64,000 nt of DNA from Akkermansiaceae bacterium (GTDB taxonomy: Bacteria > Verrucomicrobiota > Verrucomicrobiia > Verrucomicrobiales > Akkermansiaceae). Where the stretch lies: NCBI GenBank assembly GCA_017798145.1, contig CP059069.1, positions 2,713,226 to 2,777,225 of the forward strand, given 5' to 3'. Below, piece after piece: positions 25,411-32,154 of this stretch. Positions within the stretch are counted from its first letter, which is position 1, and every line of letters starts with the position of its first letter. The notes below the pieces were generated by a model. It saw nothing but the letters and a program-made list of their open reading frames with translations, was not told where the DNA came from and searched no databases. Both the position numbers and the translations under genes were made by a program.

Positions 25411-25687
25411 TGTTTCGGTTAAAAAATGGCGCGATTGCCCTGAACTTGAAGGCATCTTAAATATTTACCTCTGCGTTTCAAGATTTTTTTGAACTATTTT
25501 TGAACGAATCCGGAGCAACCTTTTGTTTTTCCTTATCCTCTCATTTTCAATGACTTGAAAAGCATTGACGCGCTCTTTCAGGGAGGTGAAATCAAGCGAG
25601 CCAACTCATTTTCCAGAAAACTTGATACGCGAAACCGAAATTTTTTGGAAAAAATTTGAACGGATCCGGAAACCGCATTCCAAGTGC

Positions 25688-27379
25688 TCAGGCCCTGCCG
25701 ACACCGAACCTGCGGTCTATGTCCTTGCGGTTGTATTCCGTGAGCGTCGGCCGGCCGTCCGCCGCGCAGTAGGGCAGATCGCACTGGAACAGCTCATCTA
25801 ACAGGGCGGATGTCTCGCCAAGGCGCGGGATCACGCGCTGCGCGGCCCTGTTGGCCATGATGCGCGCGATCCGCTCGAAGGCGAACTTTCCCGCTGCGAT
25901 GGTTCCGTGCAGCATTTCCTCCATCATTCCGTCCAACAGCACCGCCGGATCCTCGTCCCCGAGGCAGGCGGGGAGGCTGCGGATCTGGAGGGTGTTCCCC
26001 CCGAAGGCCTCGATCTCGATCCCGGCCTCCATCAGCGCCATTTTCTCCCGCAGGAGCAAATCCAGGTCGCGGGGATCCAGCTCGATGAGAAGGGGGACGA
26101 GCAGATTCTGCGTCTCCATCCCCGCGCTGCGGCCTTTCGCAAGCCGCTCGAAGATGATGCGCTCGCGGGCCGCCTTGGGATCGAAAAGCACCAGCCCGTC
26201 GGTGCTTTCCAGGATCACGTAGCGCTCCTGCAGCATCCCGATGCTCCGGAAATCCGGGCTGTGCCGTTTTCTTGGCGCGGCTTCCACGGGTGCCATCTCC
26301 ATCTCCGGCTGGATGGGGTGGAAAACGGGACGGCTGCCCATTTCGGACGGGGTGATTTCCGCAGGCCTGGCCACGGGAGCTTTCACCGGAGCCGGGCGCA
26401 GGCACTCGGCCACCGTCGCCGCGATGAGATCCCGCACCTCGAAGGGGCGATGGAAGCGCACCTCGCGCTTGGCCGGATGCACGTTCACATCCACGAGCTG
26501 CGGCTCGATCTCAATCCAAAGCCAGGCCGCCGGATGCAACCCTTCCTGGAGATTCCCCCGGAAACCATCCGCCAATCCCTTCGTCACCGCCGCATCCTCG
26601 ATGGGCCTGCCGTTGAGGAAAACGAACTGGTGCCGTCGCCCCTTGCGGGCGTGTTTCGCAGGCAAAACGAAGCCCATCACGCTCATCCCAGCCGCCGTCC
26701 CCTTCGGCATCGCGACGAGCTCCGCGCCCATCTCATTTCCGACAAGCTGCCGCACCCGGTCCACAGTCCTCGCCACTCCGGGGAAATCGAAGACCACCCT
26801 GTCATCCTTCCGGAAGCGGAAGCGCACCCCCGGAGCCGCCAGCGCATGCAGCCGGAGCTGCTGCTCCACGTGCGCAGCTTCCGTCGTCTCCGCCCGCATG
26901 AACTTCCGCCGTGCGGGCATGTTGAAGAACAGGTTCCGCGCCTCGATCACCGTCCCCGGCGCGCCGCCCGCATCCCGCACGTCGCGCAGCTTCCCGCCAT
27001 CCACCGTGATTTCCGTGCCGGTCAGATCCTCCGGCCTCCTTGTCAGCATCCGGAACTTTGCCACGCTTGCAATGCTCGGCACCGCCTCACCGCGGAACCC
27101 CAGGGTCATCACCGTGGCGAGATCTGCGGATGTCCGCAGCTTGCTCGTCGCATGCCGTTCCAAGGAAAGCAGCGCATCCTCGCGTGCCATCCCGCAGCCA
27201 TCGTCGGAAACGCGGATCAGGTTCACGCCCCCCTTCTCTATGTCCACGGTCACCGCCTTCGCGCCGGCGTCGATGCTGTTTTCCACCAGCTCCTTGACCA
27301 CGCTCGCCGCCCGCTCCACCACCTCCCCCGCCGCCACCTGGCTGGCGAGGATGTCGGGGAGGATCTTGACAAGCGGCAT
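25688..27379 (-). CDS. mutL: DNA mismatch repair protein MutL
   Basis: From the ATG at 27379 (MPLVKILPDILASQVAAGEV) it is a 563-residue MutL. The GHKL ATPase domain is complete: VVERAASVVKELVENSIDAGA, DDGCGM and GFRGEAVPSIAS. The C-terminal dimerisation domain is present but shorter than usual. The endonuclease motif DQHA-x2-E-x4-E reads DPKA-AR-E-RIIF-E from Asp400; the ACR motif reads ANRA; and the CPHGRP motif reads CAADGRP. These changes suggest loss of the latent nicking activity. The 123 codons upstream of 27379 have no conserved content. The gene is single and followed by an AT-rich gap. Confidence 0.9.
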   Translation of the reverse strand: MPLVKILPDILASQVAAGEVVERAASVVKELVENSIDAGAKAVTVDIEKGGVNLIRVSDDGCGMAREDALLSLERHATSKLRTSADLATVMTLGFRGEAVPSIASVAKFRMLTRRPEDLTGTEITVDGGKLRDVRDAGGAPGTVIEARNLFFNMPARRKFMRAETTEAAHVEQQLRLHALAAPGVRFRFRKDDRVVFDFPGVARTVDRVRQLVGNEMGAELVAMPKGTAAGMSVMGFVLPAKHARKGRRHQFVFLNGRPIEDAAVTKGLADGFRGNLQEGLHPAAWLWIEIEPQLVDVNVHPAKREVRFHRPFEVRDLIAATVAECLRPAPVKAPVARPAEITPSEMGSRPVFHPIQPEMEMAPVEAAPRKRHSPDFRSIGMLQERYVILESTDGLVLFDPKAARERIIFERLAKGRSAGMETQNLLVPLLIELDPRDLDLLLREKMALMEAGIEIEAFGGNTLQIRSLPACLGDEDPAVLLDGMMEEMLHGTIAAGKFAFERIARIMANRAAQRVIPRLGETSALLDELFQCDLPYCAADGRPTLTEYNRKDIDRRFGVGRA

Positions 27380-28026
27380 GCATGCGATTTTGCGGAGCCA
27401 CCGGGATCGCGCAACTGTTGTTTGTGTCCGATTCCCGGTATCCGCCGTGCGCTGCCAGTGGCGCCATGGCCGCAGGGCGGCGGAATCTGCTGCTTGATCC
27501 GTAGCAATTACATCCCCCTGGGCATCCGTATCCACCCATGGAAAATTAAATATGGAAAACGTTGACATGATATCCATGATTCTGTTTCCTCCCGCCCGCA
27601 ACCAGCCGATCCGATGAAACTCCAATCCATAACAACGACATCCGCCGCCCGCCGCCCATGGCTGGATCGCGGGTTGTTTGGCAGAAACGGGCTTCACGCG
27701 TCCTGTCACGGGCTTCTCCCGATGATTTCGAAAAGCGAAACCCCGCAAAGCCGCGGAAGCAGGTTATGGCACTTGTGTGTCTAGGAACTCCATAGAACAA
27801 AGGATCCTCCGCCCTGCTTCCCCACCGGAACAGGGCTTTTTTATTGCCCGAATTTTCAGAACCACCAAACCGATCTCCCAGAATGCCCATCAAGCCGCCG
27901 GCCATGCACCGGCTCACGCGAATCCCTGACTGAAGATCCCGCCCTTCCCGGCGGGAAGCGCCTTCCATAACATATCATGCCCGGAAAAACTTATCTTCGG
28001 GTCATGGCACCACTGTATCCATAAAT
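27380..28026. other. Non-coding stretch between mutL and the HNH gene
   Basis: These 650 bases contain no convincing protein gene. A plus-strand terminator at 27811-27842 has no coding sequence upstream, so a small RNA may end there. A TTGACA at 27563 is possible as a -35 box but no good -10 box follows. The promoter of the HNH gene should be in the last 150 bases. Confidence 0.4.
27811..27842 (+). terminator. Rho-independent terminator
   Basis: GCCCTG and CAGGGC form a six-pair stem, then a run of T (TTTTTT). It is upstream of the HNH gene and no coding sequence precedes it, so the transcript it ends is unexplained. Confidence 0.65.
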
Positions 28027-28608
28027 ATGACTTCCCAAGCTCTCCATCAGAAAACCGTCCTTGTCCTGAACCGGCACTGGCTGCCCGTTTCCGCGGTATC
28101 ACCTGCGGACGCGTTCTGCCACATGGTTGCGGGAACGGCCGACGGCCTTTTCATCTCCGCGGATTCCATGCTCACCCTTGCGTGGGACGCCTGGAGGAAA
28201 CTGGCGGTCGGCGATTCCGGCTCCATCGGCACCAAGGAAGGCCGCGTCCGGATCCCCACGGTGATCGTTCTGTCCCGCTTCGGCGGTCTGCCGGTCTGCA
28301 GGCCATCCTTCGGTTTCCGCGCTCTCTGGGAACGGGACGGCGGGCGCTGCCAATACAGCGGCCGCAAGCTCGCGGTGCACGAGGCGGACATCGACCACAT
28401 CCTGCCGCGCTCGCGGGGCGGGCGGGACGCATGGGATAACTGCGTGATTTCCGACAGGAACATCAACCGCCGGAAAGGGGCGCGGACGCCCGAGGAAGCG
28501 CGGCTCACCCTGATACGCAAGCCGAGCGTCCCCCGTGCGGTGCCGGTGACCCACACCATCGAAAACACCTGCAACATCAACGACTGGAACCACTTCATCA
28601 TGAAATAG
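28027..28608 (+). CDS. HNH endonuclease family protein
   Basis: A 193-residue protein. The C-terminal half holds an HNH motif: CQYSGRKL, then ADIDHILPRSRGGRDAWDN and CVISDRNINRRKG, with the metal-binding His and Asn. Only one CxxC-like pair is incomplete (C-Q-Y-S), so the zinc knuckle may be lacking. The N-terminal half resembles the DUF-type domain found before HNH in similar chromosomal genes (LVLNRHWLPVSAVSPADAF). The gene starts about 190 bases after a terminator and ends 79 bases before a tRNA-Ile-like RNA. Its neighbours downstream are an SPFH protein and RtcB. It probably cuts DNA or RNA but the substrate is unknown. Confidence 0.78.
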   Translation: MTSQALHQKTVLVLNRHWLPVSAVSPADAFCHMVAGTADGLFISADSMLTLAWDAWRKLAVGDSGSIGTKEGRVRIPTVIVLSRFGGLPVCRPSFGFRALWERDGGRCQYSGRKLAVHEADIDHILPRSRGGRDAWDNCVISDRNINRRKGARTPEEARLTLIRKPSVPRAVPVTHTIENTCNINDWNHFIMK

Positions 28609-28687
28609 ATCACGATCCACCATGCCGGTAAACGGCCCGAAGGGGAGATTCCCCGGAGGGTTCCGTGCAGTTCCCGGCGGATCGTAA

Positions 28688-28759
28688 CAATGGATAGCTC
28701 ATTGGTAGAGCCCTTGCCTGATAAGCAAGTTGTAGCGGGTTCGAATCCCGCTCCACGAA
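28688..28759 (+). tRNA. tRNA-Ile-like RNA (anticodon GAT) with a failed acceptor stem
   Basis: The D arm (GCTC-ATTGGTA-GAGC), anticodon arm (CTTGC-CTGATAA-GCAAG) and T arm (GCGGG-TTCGAAT-CCCGC) are all perfect and the anticodon would be GAT. The acceptor stem, however, has only four pairs (TGGA/TCCA next to the body); positions 1-3 do not pair with 70-72 and no CCA follows. A further GCGG/CCGC pairing is possible outside, so the element may be a tRNA-like domain of a larger RNA, or a decayed tRNA. It lies 180 bases upstream of an SPFH gene that precedes rtcB. Confidence 0.55.
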
Positions 28760-28940
28760 AAACCGCTCCCGCCCCGGCCCTTCGATGGGAAGGGGACGAA
28801 AGGCCATGCGGCGCCCGCAAAAACCGTTTCCCGCCACCGTGCGGGATCCGAAAAGCGGAACGCCCCGCCCGGAGTCCCCGGGGCGGGAGTCGGTTCATCC
28901 CGATTTCCGGGAAAACAACAAACAAAAGAAGAAAACGAAA

Positions 28941-29636
28941 ATGAAATACATGCACACCATCACCGTCCGCGAAACCCAGGCCGCCTTGCTTTACCGCAAC
29001 GGCGTCTTCGAGCGCACCCTCGCGCCCGGCAAGCAGCGGCTCTTCGGCTTCGGATACGAGGTGCGGATCCACGACAAGCGTTGGAAGGAAATGCAGATCC
29101 AGGGACAGGAGTTCATGACCGCCGACAAGGCGCAGCTCCGCGCCTCCGCCTTCGTGAAATACCGGATCGCAGATGCGCTACTCTTCGAAAGCGTTTCCGA
29201 CAACCCCGCCTACGCGATCTACACCGCCGCGCAGCTCGCGCTGCGGGATGCGATCGGTGCGCTCGGCGTCGAGGACGCGCTTGACCGTGGCAAGGATCTC
29301 TCGCCCGACCTCACCGCGAAAGTCGTCGCCGAAGCCGCCGCGCTCGGTGTCGAAGTCGGCAAGGTCGCGGTGAAAGACATGGGTGTCGGCGGTGATCTGA
29401 AGAAGGTCTTCGCCGATGTCCTCTCCGCGCGGAGCCAATCGCTCGTGACCCTTGAAAAGGCACGGGCCGAGGCCGCCGCGATCCGCACCTTGTCGAACGC
29501 CGCCCGGGTCTTCGAGACCAACCCCGCCCTGCTCAAGCTCAAGTTCCTCCAGGCGCTTGAGAAAAGCGAAGGCGGCTTCGCCCAACCTTACATGCTCGGC
29601 AACGCCGGCAACTGGTTGGATTTCCTGAAAACCTAA
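28941..29636 (+). CDS. SPFH/band-7 (slipin-like) protein
   Basis: A 231-residue protein starting MKYMHTITVRETQAALLYRNG at ATG 28941; the frame is open from 28785 but the upstream codons lack family features. The SPFH domain is visible as the strand pattern LYRNGVFERTLAPGKQRLFGFGYEVRIHDKRWKEM and the later YRIADALLFESVSDNPA and DLKKVFADVLSARSQSLVTLEKARAEAAAIR helix, typical of slipins and prohibitins. The usual N-terminal membrane hairpin is absent, so it may be cytoplasmic or peripheral. rtcB follows, after an inverted repeat. The pairing of an SPFH protein with RtcB and a tRNA-like RNA suggests a role in RNA repair or stress response. Confidence 0.82.
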   Translation: MKYMHTITVRETQAALLYRNGVFERTLAPGKQRLFGFGYEVRIHDKRWKEMQIQGQEFMTADKAQLRASAFVKYRIADALLFESVSDNPAYAIYTAAQLALRDAIGALGVEDALDRGKDLSPDLTAKVVAEAAALGVEVGKVAVKDMGVGGDLKKVFADVLSARSQSLVTLEKARAEAAAIRTLSNAARVFETNPALLKLKFLQALEKSEGGFAQPYMLGNAGNWLDFLKT

Positions 29637-29646
29637 CAACAAATCC

Positions 29647-29728
29647 GAACCACGGATGGACGCAAATGCACACGGATTGAAGAATCCATAGCACTAGATC
29701 CGTGTTTATCCGTGTCCATCCGTGGTTC
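29647..29728. repeat. Long inverted repeat between the SPFH gene and rtcB
   Basis: GAACCACGGATGGAC at 29647-29661 pairs with GTCCATCCGTGGTTC at 29714-29728, with a second inner pair of 8 bases (ACACGGAT at 29670, ATCCGTGT at 29698). The arms carry tandem ATCCGTG units. Similar GGATGGACACGGAT-type palindromes occur as dispersed repeats in other bacterial genomes, so it may be a REP-like element. No second copy was found in this window. Confidence 0.7.
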
Positions 29729-29745
29729 CTCCATTTTCCCGCTTT

Positions 29746-31275
29746 ATGAAACTTCTCACCAACCAAGACCTGATCGACGCCGGATACGAGCCGGGGCCGA
29801 TCTTCAAACAGCTCCACGCCTGCATAGCCGGCTACGAGGCGAAGGGCATCACCGATCCGAAATACGCGATGAAACTGCTCAAGCGCGATTGCGGGAAGCC
29901 GGTTGCGAAACTGAAGAGGCTTGCGGAACCCATCCCGTTTTCCGAAGCGATCTCTCCCGCCAACGCGGAGGAGGAACGCAACGTGGAGAGCGTGCGCAAA
30001 CAGATGCGCGGCCTGCTGCGCACACCCGTCATCCATGCCGGGGTGATCCTGCCCGACGCGTGCCCCGTGGCTCCTCAGGAGGCGGTGATCCCGGTCGGCG
30101 CGGCGGTGGTCGCGGAGAACGCGATCATCCCCTCCGCCCACTCGGCGGACATCTGCTGCTCCATGTGGGCGACGTTCTACGAGAAACGTAGTAGCCTTGC
30201 CTCCGAGCTCGACGACCTGGTTTCCGTGACGAACTTCGGCCCCATTCCCCGCGCCCATGCGGATGCGGTGGAGGACTCGGTGACAGCCGAGGATGTTTGG
30301 GAAAACCCTTTCCTGAAAGGGCTGGAAAACCGCGCGCGGATGCACATGGCGGACCAAGGCGATGGCAACCACTTCGCCTACATCGGCGAGATGGCGGTCA
30401 GCCCCGAGTTTCTGGCCGTGCTGCGCCTGACTGGGCACGCGGATCTCGCGGAAAGCCTCGCGGCCAGCGCCGGGAAAACCCTGCGCGTGCTGGTCACGCA
30501 CCACGGTTCGCGTAGCATCGGCGCACACCTTTACAAGCGCGGCCAGATTGCGGCGGAAAAGCACACGGCGAAGGTGGCGGAAGGGATTCCGAAAGCCTCG
30601 GCGTGGCTGGATGCGAACTCGGATACCGGCAAGGACTACTGGCACGCCCTGCAATACATCTCGCGATGGACGAAAGCGAACCACCGGGCGATCCACCGCC
30701 GTTTCCTCGAAAAGATAGCCGGAAGTGGAATCGCGGAGCTGGGCAACGAGCACAACTTCGTCTGGAAACGCGGCGACCATTTCCTCCACGGAAAAGGTGC
30801 GACCCCCGCGTGGAAGGACGATGCGGGCCGCCCGAAGCTTGGATTGATCCCGCTCAACATGGCCGAACCGATCCTGCTGGTGCTCGGTGCCGACAAGGAA
30901 GAATTCCTGTCCTTCGCTCCCCACGGGGCAGGGAGGAACCTTTCGAGGACGGCACTGATGCGGAAATTCCCGGAGGAAAGAGACCGCGAGCGCCAGCTTG
31001 TGGAATCGATCGAAGGGATCGACGTCCGTTGGTTCTCCGGAGTGGCGGATCTGAGTGAAACCCCCGTCGCCTACAAAAACGCGGCGGAGGTGAAGCGGCA
31101 GATCGCGGATTTCGGGCTGGCGGAAGTCATCGCGGAAATCCGGCCTCTCGGTTGCATCATGGCGGGCCACATCGACCAGCCGTGGCGCTCCCGGAAGGAC
31201 GTGCTTTCGCCGAAACAACTCCGCCAGATCGAGCACCGCGCTGAGCGGCGGAAGGTGAGGCAGGAACTGGACTGA
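29746..31275 (+). CDS. rtcB: RNA ligase RtcB
   Basis: A 509-residue RtcB, the GTP/Mn2+-dependent ligase that joins RNA ends bearing 2',3'-cyclic phosphate or 3'-phosphate to 5'-OH. From ATG 29746 (MKLLTNQDLIDAGYEPGPIF) the protein shows the metal site SADICCSM (Asp135, Cys137/138), GDGNHFAYIGE, VTHHGSRS, the HGKGAT segment and APHGAGRNLSR, which holds the His that is guanylylated in characterised RtcB. The length is close to the bacterial norm of about 400-490 with an added N-terminal 60 residues. No archease or RtcA gene lies nearby. It is preceded by an SPFH gene and, further up, by a tRNA-like RNA. Confidence 0.94.
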   Translation: MKLLTNQDLIDAGYEPGPIFKQLHACIAGYEAKGITDPKYAMKLLKRDCGKPVAKLKRLAEPIPFSEAISPANAEEERNVESVRKQMRGLLRTPVIHAGVILPDACPVAPQEAVIPVGAAVVAENAIIPSAHSADICCSMWATFYEKRSSLASELDDLVSVTNFGPIPRAHADAVEDSVTAEDVWENPFLKGLENRARMHMADQGDGNHFAYIGEMAVSPEFLAVLRLTGHADLAESLAASAGKTLRVLVTHHGSRSIGAHLYKRGQIAAEKHTAKVAEGIPKASAWLDANSDTGKDYWHALQYISRWTKANHRAIHRRFLEKIAGSGIAELGNEHNFVWKRGDHFLHGKGATPAWKDDAGRPKLGLIPLNMAEPILLVLGADKEEFLSFAPHGAGRNLSRTALMRKFPEERDRERQLVESIEGIDVRWFSGVADLSETPVAYKNAAEVKRQIADFGLAEVIAEIRPLGCIMAGHIDQPWRSRKDVLSPKQLRQIEHRAERRKVRQELD

Positions 31276-31281
31276 AAACAG

Positions 31282-31310
31282 GGGGCGCGGAATGAAGTCC
31301 GCGCTCCTTT
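31282..31310 (+). terminator. Rho-independent terminator after rtcB
   Basis: A 10-pair stem (GGGGCGCGGA with TCCGCGCTCC, one G-U) closes a loop of ATGAAG and is followed by TTTG. It starts six bases after the rtcB stop and ends the SPFH-RtcB transcript. Confidence 0.65.
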
Positions 31311-31311
31311 G

Positions 31312-31438
31312 CTATTTCGTCCGCTTGGAGAAGCGCTGGTTGTAGTCGTAGTCCCCGCCCTTCATGTTTTGCCCTTCACCCAGTTTTCCGGGAGTTGGTC
31401 GAGGAGATCGAGGCGGCGGAGGGTGTTGAGGAGGTTCA
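31312..31438 (-). pseudogene. Fragment of a sulfatase 3' end
   Basis: The minus strand encodes LLNTLRRLDLLDQLPENW then VKGK, and after a one-base deletion MKGGDYDYNQRFSKRTK and a TAG at 31312-31314. This is almost the same as the C-terminus of the sulfatase at 57064-58866 (LLNTLRRLDLLDQLPENWAKGKN plus MKGGDYDYIQRFSKRTKGD). The reading frame is broken at GGCAAAACATG, where the intact gene has GGCAAGAACATG. The fragment begins at the end of the secreted-protein gene at 31436. It is the remnant of a second sulfatase copy. Confidence 0.8.
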
Positions 31439-32134
31439 GCGGGTGGCGTCGGGCTTTGAATCGACCTCTGAGCGAAAATCGGGAAAACCAAAGATGCGGG
31501 GGATCGGGGAGCCGTCGGGGCTGATGACGAAAAACACGCTCCGGCTGCGGGGGTCGTGGGTCCAGCTGGTTTCGCAGAGCGATTCGAGGCGCGTTTTGTC
31601 GGGGGGCTGGAAGTGGATGTTGACCCGGTAGTCTTCCATACCGGTGGCGGGCGCGTCGAGGATCAGGCGGGATTGCGGATCGAGGAGGAGTTTCCGCGAC
31701 CCGAGGAGGCCGCCGATCCTGTTGTCGGTGAGGTTGTACCAAAGCATCTGCCCGCGCTTGAAATTTGCCGCATCGGCGTTGATGACCTGCATCGCGACGG
31801 GCGCGATTTTGTTTGCGGGATCGCTGGAAACGATGAGGTAGAAATCCGTGACGGACTCCGCGAGGGTGGCCTTGGGCGCATCCGCCGGGATGGCGCCGTC
31901 CGGGGCGGGCGGAGAAGGCAGCAGGGCGAGGGCGAGGGCACCGGGGCGGAGCGGATAGACCTGGGAGAAATTCATGCGCGGCAGCTCGACCTCCTGCGAC
32001 TTCAAGCCATCGAACAGATGGAGGCTCTGCGGGGCGTCACCCGATGCGTTGAGGAAAAGGATCCGGCAGGTGCGGGAGGATTTTTCCGCAGCGTGGGCGG
32101 CGAGGGAGAGAATAAGGAAGATGAGGACACGCAT
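31436..32134 (-). CDS. Secreted protein of unknown function
   Basis: A 232-residue protein with a signal peptide (MRVLIFLILSLAAHAAE, cleavage near residue 16). The mature part has alternating strands (LLFLNASGDAPQSLHLFDG) and no recognised domain. It lies 20 bases after the Verru_Chthon protein A gene and may be in its transcript. The last codons (SKPDATR, then stop) run directly into the sulfatase fragment, and the C-terminus could be altered by that junction. It may be a small partner of the surface apparatus, but this is inference. Confidence 0.55.
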   Translation of the reverse strand: MRVLIFLILSLAAHAAEKSSRTCRILFLNASGDAPQSLHLFDGLKSQEVELPRMNFSQVYPLRPGALALALLPSPPAPDGAIPADAPKATLAESVTDFYLIVSSDPANKIAPVAMQVINADAANFKRGQMLWYNLTDNRIGGLLGSRKLLLDPQSRLILDAPATGMEDYRVNIHFQPPDKTRLESLCETSWTHDPRSRSVFFVISPDGSPIPRIFGFPDFRSEVDSKPDATR

Positions 32135-32154
32135 GGATGTTGGGTTTTGGGGAT

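Noticed and set aside
25497-25670. Two imperfect direct repeats, TTTGAACGAATCCGGA and TTTGAACGGATCCGGA
   Set aside because: They are short and only two; they could be binding sites near mutL but nothing else supports this.
25907-27565. Plus-strand frame of 552 codons opposite mutL
   Set aside because: Its sequence is His/Pro/Arg-rich and unstructured, and the opposite strand encodes a clear MutL.
29539-31236. Minus-strand frame of 565 codons opposite rtcB
   Set aside because: RtcB motifs on the plus strand are complete; the antisense product has no motif.
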